This document shows positions 8,248 to 16,901 of a DNA stretch of 64,000 bases, piece by piece; the first letter of the stretch is position 1; every line of letters starts with the position of its first letter. A program made the translations under genes and the position numbers. Source of the stretch: Methanohalobium evestigatum Z-7303 (GTDB lineage: Archaea; Halobacteriota; Methanosarcinia; Methanosarcinales; Methanosarcinaceae); the NCBI RefSeq assembly GCF_000196655.1, contig NC_014253.1, positions 1,629,423 through 1,693,422 on the forward strand, read 5' to 3'. The notes beneath the pieces are model-generated. The model was not told the origin of the DNA and made no database searches. It saw nothing but the letters and a program-made list of their open reading frames with translations.

Positions 8248-9333
8248 TTAACTAATAGAAGCTAAGCGGAGGACATTAGGAAGGCTGACAGCTCCCCTGT
8301 GCGCAATGTTCTTCGAAGCATTGTAGTCAGCGTTCTCTCTATGACCGCATCTCTTGCACCTGAAGTTAGACTGTTTCTGGCGGTTATTTTTATCGATGTA
8401 CCCGCACTCAGAACACTGCTGCGAAGTATACATCGGGTTGATAATCACGACAGGTACTCCTTCCAGTTTTGCTTTGTATAATATAAAATCGGTCAATTCA
8501 GAGAACGCCCATTTACCTAACCTATCTTTCTGCGCTTTAGTAACCGTAGCTTCCGGACGAAAACCGTTGAGGTTTTCCAGTGCAATAGCCCGGGAAGTGT
8601 CTTTAGCGCGTTTAACCAGTTGTTTGGCAACCCGGTGATTCAAGTCACGTTTGAACCGGCGTTCCTTTTTGGATAATTTCTTGAGGTGCTTTTTGGCGGA
8701 CCATGTTCCAGCTGACTGCAACCTTGATTTTAGACTGGTATATCGCTCTCGTATCTCATCGGCTTTTGTGCCTTTGTAAACTTCGTTATCAGAAATGGTT
8801 GCTATATTAACAACACCAAGGTCTATTCCCATGACATCATCGTTATATTCAACCTCGTTTTCACCCACTTCCATCACAAGCATCAGGTAAAAATTATTAT
8901 CTTCGTAAATCAGGTCTGTTTGACCTCGGATTTTACTTATGTCAAAAGGTCTATAATCACCATAAGAGATGCTAATCTTCTCACGCCCATCTAGAGTAAG
9001 TATGGAAACCATATCGTTTCCCTTGAACGACAGTACCCTCTGGTCGTAGACCACAGCTCCTCTTCTATCGAATTTGTGCATGGTTTTTCTGTCGTTGCTG
9101 TAGCTTTCAGCTACTTTACCGATTGCTCTAACAGTCAATTGAGCAGACAGAGTGAATTTTTGCCTGATGTCATAATAAGTCAGTTTCTGAATCCCGGTTT
9201 TACCGAATTTCTTGTTGTACCATGCAGCCTCAGAAGCATAGTTGCAGGCCTCATTGAACTTCTCCATAGTTGTCAATAGTTTATCGCGTTGTTCTCTATC
9301 GGGATTCAGTTTGACTTTCAATGTCAGGTACAT
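8248..9333 (-). CDS. tnpB: RNA-guided transposon endonuclease TnpB (zinc-ribbon type)
   Basis: About 361 residues from ATG 9333 (MYLTLKVKLNPDREQRD); the frame also offers ATG 9357. The RuvC residues are in GIDLGVVNIAT (Asp), AIALENLNGF (Glu) and ENADYNASKNIAHRG (Asp). A four-Cys zinc ribbon (QQCSECG...FRCKRCG) lies between motifs II and III. All catalytic positions look intact, so the nuclease may be active although no tnpA accompanies it. It lies antisense to the PAS sensor gene. The C-terminus (RGAVSLPNVLRLASIS) runs toward the right-end hairpin that probably forms the omega-RNA. Confidence 0.93.
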   Translation of the reverse strand: MYLTLKVKLNPDREQRDKLLTTMEKFNEACNYASEAAWYNKKFGKTGIQKLTYYDIRQKFTLSAQLTVRAIGKVAESYSNDRKTMHKFDRRGAVVYDQRVLSFKGNDMVSILTLDGREKISISYGDYRPFDISKIRGQTDLIYEDNNFYLMLVMEVGENEVEYNDDVMGIDLGVVNIATISDNEVYKGTKADEIRERYTSLKSRLQSAGTWSAKKHLKKLSKKERRFKRDLNHRVAKQLVKRAKDTSRAIALENLNGFRPEATVTKAQKDRLGKWAFSELTDFILYKAKLEGVPVVIINPMYTSQQCSECGYIDKNNRQKQSNFRCKRCGHRENADYNASKNIAHRGAVSLPNVLRLASIS

Positions 9334-9435
9334 GCTATCTACAAATATGTTATACATATATAAACTAATTATGAATCAGAGATGATGTTTTTGATTCATT
9401 AATGGTTTATTTAATAATTAGACGCATTCCTCACT

Positions 9436-9497
9436 CTTTAAACTAAGTTTAAAGATATCTTTAAATCATTGATTTAAAGAGAACAGTTTAAACTGTT
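9436..9497. repeat. Chain of four overlapping palindromes, five TTTAAA cores
   Basis: Perfect palindromes follow one another: CTTTAAACT-A-AGTTTAAAG (9436-9454), an 18-mer at 9448-9465, TCTTTAAATCA-T-TGATTTAAAGA (9458-9480) and a 16-mer at 9482-9497. TTTAAA occurs at 9437, 9448, 9460, 9473 and 9487. The array lies upstream of tnpB in element 2. Confidence 0.85.
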
Positions 9498-10620
9498 GGC
9501 TTCCTGCTCCATTTCTCGTGAATGGATTAAAGATGAGCTGAATCATGTCAAAAAAAAATGGTGATATCATCCATATGGAAGTAAATGCAGGTCTGGTGGA
9601 TCTGGACGGTCACAAATATATACTCGCTATTGAAAGAGATATCACCGAACGCAAGAAAATAGAATACGATTTAAAAAGAACCGAAAATAAATACCGTACT
9701 ATTTTTGAAACAACCGGTGCCACAACTGCAACTGCATCTGAAGACACTACTGTACAACTGGTAAACAAAGAATTTGAAAGGCTTTCAGGTTATTCGAAAC
9801 AGGAAATAGAAGGTCAAAAAAGCTGGACGGAGTTTATATCAAGACATGACCTTGAGCATCTTTATATAGACATAAAAAACACTGATAGATAACCCGGAAT
9901 CCATTCCTGATAAGAATGAATTCAAGTTTATTGACAAGGATGGAAACCAAAAAGATGTGAGTATGGTAATTAACTCCATGCCGGAAGAAAAAACGATTGT
10001 AGCATCACTTCTGGATATTACAGAGAGAAAAAATCTGGAAAATGCTCTTAGAAAAGAACGTGACCAGCTGGAAAAACAGAATCAGGTTAGAAGTATATTT
10101 ACAGGAATCATCCCTACTTTATTAAATGAAAGTCCCAAAGAAAAAAAGAAAATTGTTCTTAAACAGATGCTTGATATGATAGAAAAATGCATGCATCATC
10201 AAGAATGTAAGGAAATGACCAAGTTTAAATATGAAAATATTAACAGCGATAATGTAGGTTATATATGCTGTGAAGTGATGAATCAGCTTGGAGGAGAGTT
10301 TGCAGTAGATACTTCAGATAAAAGTGATGCTAAATTTGCTGTTAAAAGTACATTGTGTCCATGGGGCACAGAACAGGCGAAGTTAAATCCAATATTGTGC
10401 AGGTTAACAAAAGGTATTATATCAAAAGTTGTATCAAACGTTTATGATAACGCAAGGGTTGAAACCTTAAAAACTATGGGCCATGGAGATAATTGTTGTT
10501 ATTTTGAAGTATATATCCCATACTAAATATAACATAAATAAATCAGCGTTCGAAATCATTAAATACCATACTGTACTCCCAATATTATAATTATCAAATT
10601 TTAAATTGCAGTGGTTTAAC

Positions 10621-11430
10621 TTGATTGATTCGTTATTAGATGAATACGGCGTTATAGGAGGAGACCACGACCAGCATTTTCTGGTCGATGACAATTTCCT
10701 CAACCAGATTGTAGATTCTGCAGAACTAACCGAAAATGATACCGTTCTTGAAATCGGTGCAGGAATAGGCAATCTTACAGAAAAAATCGCAGAAACAGTT
10801 CACAAACTTTATGCTGTAGAACTGGACCCAAATCTGTGTGATATATTAATTGAGCGTTTTGCAGACTATGACAATGTGGAGATTATAGAAGGCGATATTC
10901 TTGATATCGAATTACCCGAATTTAATAAAGTGGTTGCAAATTTACCCTATTCGATTTCTTCACATATTACTTTCAAACTTTTAAAGCACGAATTTGAACT
11001 TGGGATACTGATGTATCAGTACGAATTTGCCAGAAGAATGGTATCACCGAAAAATTCCAAGGATTACAGTCGATTGACTGTTACTACCAATTTCTTTGCA
11101 GATGCCTCTATTATAATGAAAGTTCCACGCTCTGCATTCAAACCGGCTCCAGAAGTTAAATCTGCAGTAGTCAAATTAATACCCAGACCAGCATCCTTTG
11201 ATGTTGTTGACGAGGATTTTTTCCTCACATTCGTCACAGCAGTATTCGGGCAGAGGCGGAAAAAATTGAGAAACGCCATTCTAAACACCAACAGTAAACT
11301 GGGTATTGCAAATGTAAAAGAAGTAGTTAATAAATTACCTGATGAATACATGAACAAACGAGCTGAAAATCTGGAACCTTCAGAACTTGCCTATATAGCA
11401 AACCAGCTTTTTAACTTCAAAACTGCTTAA
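10621..11430 (+). CDS. rsmA: Ribosomal RNA small subunit methyltransferase A (KsgA/Dim1)
   Basis: RsmA uses SAM to dimethylate two adjacent adenines near the 3' end of 16S rRNA. The SAM-binding motif is LEIGAGIGNLTE, the catalytic motif is NLPYSISS, and the N-terminal YGVIGGDHDQHFLVD is typical. About 270 residues is the usual length. The frame begins at TTG 10606, but TTG 10621 fits homologous N-termini better; neither has a strong ribosome site, so the start is uncertain. The HemK-like gene begins 6 bases after the stop. Confidence 0.93.
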   Translation: MIDSLLDEYGVIGGDHDQHFLVDDNFLNQIVDSAELTENDTVLEIGAGIGNLTEKIAETVHKLYAVELDPNLCDILIERFADYDNVEIIEGDILDIELPEFNKVVANLPYSISSHITFKLLKHEFELGILMYQYEFARRMVSPKNSKDYSRLTVTTNFFADASIIMKVPRSAFKPAPEVKSAVVKLIPRPASFDVVDEDFFLTFVTAVFGQRRKKLRNAILNTNSKLGIANVKEVVNKLPDEYMNKRAENLEPSELAYIANQLFNFKTA

Positions 11431-11435
11431 TAACC

Positions 11436-12038
11436 ATGGCAAAAATAGAATACAAGTATACAAGGGTACAATTTGTAGACAATGTCTATGAACCTGCTGA
11501 GGATACATTCCTTCTAACTGATTCTGCTTTTAACTACATTAAAGACGGTATGAATATACTGGAAATCGGTACAGGTACCGGATTTGTATCAGCCGTTTTA
11601 AAAAACAATTTTGAAGTTAATATTGTCTCAACAGAAATAAACCCTGACGCTGCACAATGTGCAAGGTCGAACGATGTGGAAGTTATAAGGACTAATATGT
11701 TTGATGGGCTAAAACCCATCCAATGTTTTGACCTTATTCTTTTTAACCCACCTTATCTTCCTACAAGTGATGATGAAAAAGTTCCGGGTTGGATGAACTA
11801 TGCATATGATGGAGGTGTCGATGGATGCGATGCCATCAGAAATTTTTTGGACAATGTATGCAACTACCTTAAACCGGATGGTAGTATCATGCTTCTTGTT
11901 TCATCGTTTTCTGGAATTGATTACATAAAAAAGGTGATGGAATCATACGGATTTGAAGTTTATCCCATCAGCAGGGAAAGATACTTTTTTGAAGAACTGG
12001 CTGTACTTTATGGTACACGTGAACTACCGCTGAGCTAA
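11436..12038 (+). CDS. HemK/PrmC-like class I methyltransferase (probable release-factor or protein Gln methylase)
   Basis: A 200-residue SAM-dependent methylase with LEIGTGTGFVSAV for SAM binding and FNPPYLP, the NPPY motif of glutamine-N5 methylases. Archaeal homologues next to rsmA are considered HemK2-like enzymes that probably modify release factor aRF1. The last codons (encoding RELPLS) and the stop lie in the right end of TnpB element 3, so insertion appears to have replaced the original C-terminus. Core motifs are intact and the protein is probably functional. Confidence 0.88.
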   Translation: MAKIEYKYTRVQFVDNVYEPAEDTFLLTDSAFNYIKDGMNILEIGTGTGFVSAVLKNNFEVNIVSTEINPDAAQCARSNDVEVIRTNMFDGLKPIQCFDLILFNPPYLPTSDDEKVPGWMNYAYDGGVDGCDAIRNFLDNVCNYLKPDGSIMLLVSSFSGIDYIKKVMESYGFEVYPISRERYFFEELAVLYGTRELPLS

Positions 12039-12049
12039 AGACTCAGCGG
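12019..12049 (-). repeat. Right-end hairpin of TnpB element 3
   Basis: Stem CCGCTGAG (12027-12034) with CTCAGCGG (12042-12049), 7-base loop CTAAAGA. The loop and the flanking GTGAACTACC and GGCTTC are the same at element 4, while the stem sequence differs. Confidence 0.85.
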
Positions 12050-12051
12050 CT

Positions 12052-13296
12052 TCAGAAAGAGTTTACTCCGAAGAACCTTATCCTTCTTGGATGGTTCACA
12101 CATCCACTATCGGTTATCTCTATGAGAGAATCACCGACTACTTTTCTTAATATGTTCAATGCTCCATTGACATCGGCATTGAGTAATTTACCAGTAGAAG
12201 ACTGGAACAATCCCCTCTTGACTCTTTTACCCATGTATTTTTGATGTTTTTCAATGGGTTCTAATGCAAGTGCATCGGTTTTACTGGTATATGCCTCATC
12301 AACTTCTATACAATTGATACCGTAGTACTCACATTTAGACCGAAGTTTCTGTTTGAATTTACCAAAGGGTATAGTTTGAAAAGTCTGGTTATTCTTTTTA
12401 CCCATGTTGGAGTTCTGTTTTATGTCTTTCAGTTCTCCGATTATGATGTTGCCGATGTTATTATCTATACAGTGTTTAACGATATAGTTAACACTCTGAT
12501 TCATGAAATCGTTGAGTTTGTTCTTCCTTTTCTCGAACAACCAGTTCAGTTTCTGACCTGATTTAATACCCTGTTTATCATATACAGACTGCAACCCACT
12601 TTTGACTTTGTTCCACCAACGGTTATAAGATTTCAAACCCCTGCCTTCTATGATGAAAGCAGTCCCATTGGTATCTACACAGGTTGCGAAATTGTTCACT
12701 CCTAAATCAATAGATAGATGTTTATTGTAGTCTAAATCGACTTTTTCACCGATATCCCTGTAAACATACTCTATCTCAAACCATTGTCCGTTATACTTTG
12801 GGATTATCCTTACTTCTTTTATGTGTTTACCGGTTATGTTTTCAGGTAACTTAAAGTACAGGTATCTAACACCATAGTTTTTGTAAAATTCTCTACCCAT
12901 AGACAACCTGATGAATCTTTCATCGATTTTAAACATATCTTTTGGAAAGATACATACAAATTTAGAGTCTTTAGGTAAGTATTCAGGCATCTTTACAGGT
13001 CGGTTGTAGTTACCTCTTTTTCTCTCACCCAGAACCCTGAAAAACGATTTCATGTTTCTGTCTACCACTTTCATGGTCTGCTGTGCAACCTGTGAAGGCA
13101 GCATTTTGTAATTCTCATTATCTTTTACCAAATGATAAGCGGATTCATGATTGAGGTATTTTGAATTGTCAAAATAGTATTGTCTTGTAGTGTACAGTGT
13201 AAAATTGTACAGATTTTTAGACAATTTAGTAATCCTTTTCAGGACTTCATACTTCTGTTTATCCGCTTTGATATGGTTTTTCTGGGTGAGATGTAT
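12052..13296 (-). CDS. tnpB: TnpB endonuclease (zinc-ribbon-poor subfamily), start codon altered
   Basis: The open frame from ATA 13296 gives about 414 residues. The N-terminus HLTQKNHIKADK and then LSKNLYNFTLY is expected for this subfamily and lies upstream of the first usual start (TTG 13224). No ATG, GTG or TTG precedes it before the stop, so the codon aligned with a normal Met is ATA. RuvC motifs are SIDLGVNNFAT (Asp), IIIGELKDIKQ (probable Glu) and LNADVNGALNI (Asp). The zinc ribbon is degenerate (AYTSKTDALALEP). It either starts at ATA or TTG, or is a TnpB losing expression. Confidence 0.82.
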   Translation of the reverse strand: MHLTQKNHIKADKQKYEVLKRITKLSKNLYNFTLYTTRQYYFDNSKYLNHESAYHLVKDNENYKMLPSQVAQQTMKVVDRNMKSFFRVLGERKRGNYNRPVKMPEYLPKDSKFVCIFPKDMFKIDERFIRLSMGREFYKNYGVRYLYFKLPENITGKHIKEVRIIPKYNGQWFEIEYVYRDIGEKVDLDYNKHLSIDLGVNNFATCVDTNGTAFIIEGRGLKSYNRWWNKVKSGLQSVYDKQGIKSGQKLNWLFEKRKNKLNDFMNQSVNYIVKHCIDNNIGNIIIGELKDIKQNSNMGKKNNQTFQTIPFGKFKQKLRSKCEYYGINCIEVDEAYTSKTDALALEPIEKHQKYMGKRVKRGLFQSSTGKLLNADVNGALNILRKVVGDSLIEITDSGCVNHPRRIRFFGVNSF

Positions 13297-13464
13297 TTTA
13301 TTATATATTTTATAATTATTTTATTTAAATGTTACGTTATGTATTAGACGGTTTTCTTCCCTTTGTTTCATTTTGAAGAAATGAAACTCGCATTAAATCT
13401 GCGATTTGATGCGATGCTGAAGACATCAGGGTTTTCTACCTTCCGTTATTATAAAATTAAAAAT

Positions 13465-14325
13465 TTATGTAAACCCATCCATTAATTCATCAGCCATTGA
13501 CGGGTCAGTTTCCTGATCTACAAGAGTTCCAGATTCAAGAACCGGTAGATTGTCCTCAAATGTTGGTTTACCTTCTCTCTTATAAAATACTCCTATGGGT
13601 ATATTATCTCCCCATTCCATCGATTTTTCAAACGCTTTGGTTTTGTCATCTGGATTATAATCAGTTTCTTCCAGTTTATAGACCCTTTCATTATACCATT
13701 TAAATGTATTCAATCTATTAAACGTTACACACGGTTGAAGTACATCAACAAGTGAAAGTCCCTTATGTTCGATAGCCTGTTTGATAATTCCTGAAAGGTG
13801 CTTTACATCACCTGCAAAACCTCTGCTTACAAATGTACAATCAAGGGATATGGCAGTTGCCAGTGAATTAAAAGGGGTGTGCATTACTCCATGTTTCTGA
13901 ACCTTTGTTTTCATTCCTATATCACTTGTGGGAGATGCCTGTCCTTTTGTCAGACCATATATCTGGTTATCATGAACAATTACAGTTATGTTGGGGTTTC
14001 TCCTTACTGCATGTATGAAATGGTTACCCCCTTCACCATACATATCGCCATCTCCCCCTACAGCTATAACATTCAGGTCATGGTTGGATACCTTGGCACC
14101 TATAGCCGGTGGGATAGCACGTCCATGAAGACCGTTGAACACATTACACCGTAAATAGTGCGGCAGTTTACTGGACTGCCCTATTCCTGATACCATAAGG
14201 ATTTCATGAGGTGATATATCAAGTCCTGAGAGTGCATTTTTTATCGATGCAAGTATACCAAAATTACCACAACCAGGACACCATTCAATCTCTACTTCAT
14301 TTTTATAATCGCCTTTAGATGTCAT
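13465..14325 (-). CDS. korB: 2-oxoacid:ferredoxin oxidoreductase, beta subunit
   Basis: This is the thiamine-diphosphate-binding beta subunit, about 286 residues. EWCPGCGNFGIL at the N-terminus carries Fe-S cysteines, and GGDGDMYGEGGNHFIHA is the ThDP motif, followed by NQIYGLTKGQASPTS. With the fused alpha/gamma partner it should oxidatively decarboxylate a 2-oxoacid (2-oxoglutarate or pyruvate) to the acyl-CoA and reduce ferredoxin. The exact substrate cannot be read from sequence. Its ATG overlaps the stop of the alpha gene by one base. Confidence 0.9.
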   Translation of the reverse strand: MTSKGDYKNEVEIEWCPGCGNFGILASIKNALSGLDISPHEILMVSGIGQSSKLPHYLRCNVFNGLHGRAIPPAIGAKVSNHDLNVIAVGGDGDMYGEGGNHFIHAVRRNPNITVIVHDNQIYGLTKGQASPTSDIGMKTKVQKHGVMHTPFNSLATAISLDCTFVSRGFAGDVKHLSGIIKQAIEHKGLSLVDVLQPCVTFNRLNTFKWYNERVYKLEETDYNPDDKTKAFEKSMEWGDNIPIGVFYKREGKPTFEDNLPVLESGTLVDQETDPSMADELMDGFT

Positions 14326-16052
14326 TATAATACTCCCCTGTTATCAAGCTCGTTAACAAGATATGCCGGTGTAAATGGTTTACCATCATATTTCAACACA
14401 TTATCGGTCATGGAGACTCCTGCCTCCACCTTTAAGATGTTGGAAAATTGACCTGTTGCATTATTTTCAACACATATCAGATTGGAAGTAGTGGCATTTT
14501 CCAGTATACTTTCTATGGATGTTGGTAATGGATAAACTTCGTTGAAATGTACAAGGTTTATATCCACCCCTCTACTTCTTAGTATATCCACTGTTTCTGT
14601 TAATGGTCCATAGGTAGAACCCCAACCTACAAGGGTTGTTTTCGCAGATTCTGAACCATATATTTCAGGTTCTGATATATCCTCTTTAATCTCATCCAGT
14701 TTATTAAGACGTTTTTTATTCATCTTTATACGATTGTCTATGGTCTGGTCAATATGACCATACTCATCATGTTCATCACTATCCGCCACTACAAGTGAAC
14801 CAAATTTACCCGGCAGTGCTCTGGGAGATATACCTGAAGTTGTGAATTCATAACGTTTGTATTCTTTATCCTGTTCAGCTTTTGAATTTTCTGTCAGTAA
14901 ATGTTTGTTGATTCTAATTTTTGATGTATCGAATTTATCACATGTAAATTCAGAATCTGCAAGATACTGGTCACTCATAATAATAGCAGGTATCTGATAG
15001 TTATCAGCCATATTGAACGCTTTCGATGTCAGATAAAATGCATCATCCGGGGTTTTTGGTGCAAATATACATCTTGGAAATTCTCCCTGTGATGCATGAA
15101 GTGCAAATTCCAGGTCTCCCTGTTCTGTCATTGTAGGTAAACCAGTTGAAGGTCCGGGTCTCTGTCCCAGAAATATAACAACAGGTGTCTCGGTTTCTCC
15201 TGACAGTCCTACAGCTTCAGCCATTAAAGAAAAACCACCTCCAGATGTGGTCACCATTGAACGTGCACCTGCAAATGATGCTCCAAGCGACATGTTCAGT
15301 GCTGATATTTCATCTTCCGCCTGCTCTACAGCAACCCCAAATTTATCAGAATTTGAAGAAATGTAGTTTAAAACACCTGTTGAAGGGGTCATTGGGTATG
15401 CTGATATGAATTTGATACCAGAAGCAAGAGCTCCAAGTCCTACTGCTTCATTACCTGTTATAAGCATCCTTTTTTGGGATAAACCCGGTGCTTTTAATTC
15501 GTAATGACATTTACCCTCATAATTTTCCTGAGCATAATTATAACCCGAACTTGCAGCTTCTATATTTTTATTTACAATTTCTTCTCCTTTCTTGGAAAAG
15601 GTATCGTTGAGAACTTGTTTTAATCTGTCAAAGTCATAACATAAAAGCCCAAGTGCCGCTCCTACTGCCACTGTATTGGAATAAATTTTTCCTCCCACAT
15701 CTTCTGCTAATTTGGTGAATGGTACATGGAAAATGGATTCATCATTATTGTCTATTTTGACCTCGTTTTTATCAACAAGTATAACTCCACCAGATAACTC
15801 ATCAAAATGCTGGTCTATTGATGCTTTATCAAGAGCTACAAGCATGTTGACATCTTCGGTTATGGCTTTTACAGGATTATCACTTACTCGTGCTTGATAA
15901 TAATTATGTCCCCCTCTTATTCTGGAAAGGTAAAACTGTGTTCCGAATACATAAAAACCTCCTTTGAGGAAAATTTTTGAAAGTATTTGACCTATCGTCT
16001 GCAGTCCCTGACCCGCTTCTCCACCTATCTTGATATTAAAATCAACACTCAT
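14325..16052 (-). CDS. korA: 2-oxoacid:ferredoxin oxidoreductase, fused gamma-alpha subunit
   Basis: A 575-residue fusion. Residues 1 to about 190 are the gamma domain (IGGEAGQGLQTIGQILSK, RIRGGHNYYQARVS). The rest is the alpha domain (GNEAVGLGALASGIKFISAY, YPMTPSTGVLNYI, TTSGGGFSLMAEAVGLSGET). The two-subunit layout without a separate ferredoxin-like delta subunit resembles haloarchaeal and bacterial KorAB. The start is ATG 16052. It forms a tight operon with korB and probably supplies reduced ferredoxin or an anabolic acyl-CoA. Confidence 0.92.
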   Translation of the reverse strand: MSVDFNIKIGGEAGQGLQTIGQILSKIFLKGGFYVFGTQFYLSRIRGGHNYYQARVSDNPVKAITEDVNMLVALDKASIDQHFDELSGGVILVDKNEVKIDNNDESIFHVPFTKLAEDVGGKIYSNTVAVGAALGLLCYDFDRLKQVLNDTFSKKGEEIVNKNIEAASSGYNYAQENYEGKCHYELKAPGLSQKRMLITGNEAVGLGALASGIKFISAYPMTPSTGVLNYISSNSDKFGVAVEQAEDEISALNMSLGASFAGARSMVTTSGGGFSLMAEAVGLSGETETPVVIFLGQRPGPSTGLPTMTEQGDLEFALHASQGEFPRCIFAPKTPDDAFYLTSKAFNMADNYQIPAIIMSDQYLADSEFTCDKFDTSKIRINKHLLTENSKAEQDKEYKRYEFTTSGISPRALPGKFGSLVVADSDEHDEYGHIDQTIDNRIKMNKKRLNKLDEIKEDISEPEIYGSESAKTTLVGWGSTYGPLTETVDILRSRGVDINLVHFNEVYPLPTSIESILENATTSNLICVENNATGQFSNILKVEAGVSMTDNVLKYDGKPFTPAYLVNELDNRGVL

Positions 16053-16184
16053 TACTGTATTTCTCCCCCTGTATTACTGGTAGATTATCCAAATTAATGA
16101 TATGTATACCCTTATAAAAAAGGTTCTTTGTAATATTAAAGGCTCAATTTAGCATCCTTTAACAAATAAAAAATAAAAATTAAA

Positions 16185-16685
16185 TTAGCCGAATAAATTG
16201 AAGAGTTGTTCAGCTACCCAGAAAACTGCTTTTTTCATTCCTCCGACTGGTTCTATATCCAGTTTTCCTTCATCTCTGACTTTTTTAAATGTTTCTACGG
16301 GATTATCAGAATCCATAAGGCTGGTAACTGTTTCTTTATTAGTTGTTATCTTTACTGTTGGATCTGATTGAGTTTTATTTCCGATTTTTTCAAATCGGGT
16401 AATTTCTGCATTTTCTGTCACTGCTTCAATTAGAAGTGTATCATTGTTGCTTTTCTCGATTATTACAAGTATTTCTTCATTTCCAACCAATGATTTCACA
16501 AATCCCGGTATCATATCAGCATGCTGGTTGAACACAGAGATGTTAGATTTGAGTTGTTTGTACAGCTCATCTTCTGATTGTTCCTGTGTTTGTGTAGTTT
16601 CCTGTGCGGTTGCCATTGATATGGGCAGAAGTAAAACAAGAATTAACAACAGACCAGTAGTTAGTACTTTTTTTCCGAAAACCAT
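16185..16685 (-). CDS. Secreted or lipid-exposed protein of unknown function
   Basis: A 166-residue protein with a clear signal peptide (hydrophobic run LLLILVLLLPISMATA, cut near AQE). A Gln/Thr-rich linker follows, then a mixed alpha/beta domain ending in VAEQLFNLFG. The pattern TVKITTNKETV...DNPVETFKKVRDEG loosely resembles SCP2-like folds, but I do not recognise it firmly. It is probably extracytoplasmic and has its own promoter. The nearest same-strand genes are korA and korB. Confidence 0.72.
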   Translation of the reverse strand: MVFGKKVLTTGLLLILVLLLPISMATAQETTQTQEQSEDELYKQLKSNISVFNQHADMIPGFVKSLVGNEEILVIIEKSNNDTLLIEAVTENAEITRFEKIGNKTQSDPTVKITTNKETVTSLMDSDNPVETFKKVRDEGKLDIEPVGGMKKAVFWVAEQLFNLFG

Positions 16686-16901
16686 ATTAAAAAATTACTT
16701 CCTGAAAGTATAAAAATCTTACACAATAATAAACAGCCAAAGGGTTGGAACTTTATTTTAGAAAGATAGTTTCACAATCCTTTTTTTTCAATATAATATA
16801 TAAACAACCATGTTCATGTTCGACTTGTTGTAAAAAAGTATAAAACAGTTGCAACACTATATAATATACCACAGGAAAATATCCTGATAGGGGGTAATTA
16901 C

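Larger units (their letters stand above)
8204..9535 (-). mobile_element. TnpB-only IS200/IS605 element 2, inserted in the PAS sensor gene
   Basis: The right end, distal to the tnpB stop, carries CTAACCGC-TAAA-GCGGTTAG (8212-8231). The flanking GTCAGCTAC resembles GTGAACTACC at elements 3 and 4. The left end has CCATT-TCTCGTG-AATGG and a chain of TTTAAA palindromes. The limits are inferred from where PAS coding resumes. No target duplication was seen, as expected for this family. Confidence 0.75.
7855..10526 (+). pseudogene. PAS-domain sensor protein with methanogen-type output domain, disrupted by TnpB element and two frameshifts
   Basis: Remnants of one signalling protein. The first PAS domain (7855 to about 8203) has FVHDLKGNFLEINDTAASRLG and VEINSKIIHYRNQLAIL. 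After the inserted element a PAS end (GDIIHMEVNAGLVDLDG...ERDITERK) and another PAS domain follow. The C-terminal output region contains MIEKCMHHQECKEM and TLCPWGTEQAKLNPILCRLT, resembling the 'methanogen output domain' family. Lesions: insertion at about 8204; an A9 run (9550-9558), where A8 would restore the frame; and an A6 run near 9878, where one A too many causes the TAA at 9890-9892. Part of the gene between the two PAS halves is also missing. ATG 7855 has GGATAAC upstream. Confidence 0.82.
12019..13455 (-). mobile_element. TnpB-only IS200/IS605 element 3
   Basis: The right end (12019-12049) is GTGAACTA, then CCGCTGAG-CTAAAGA-CTCAGCGG, then CTTC. The left end (13413-13455) matches that of element 4 almost base for base: GATGCTGAAGACATCAGGG, TTTTCTACCTTCC, then TTATTATAAA. 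The outer limit on the left is uncertain because the conserved block may include the target motif. Confidence 0.8.

Noticed and set aside
9876-9895. Stop in the PAS gene as pyrrolysine codon
   Set aside because: The stop is TAA and the continuation is in another frame; an extra A explains it.
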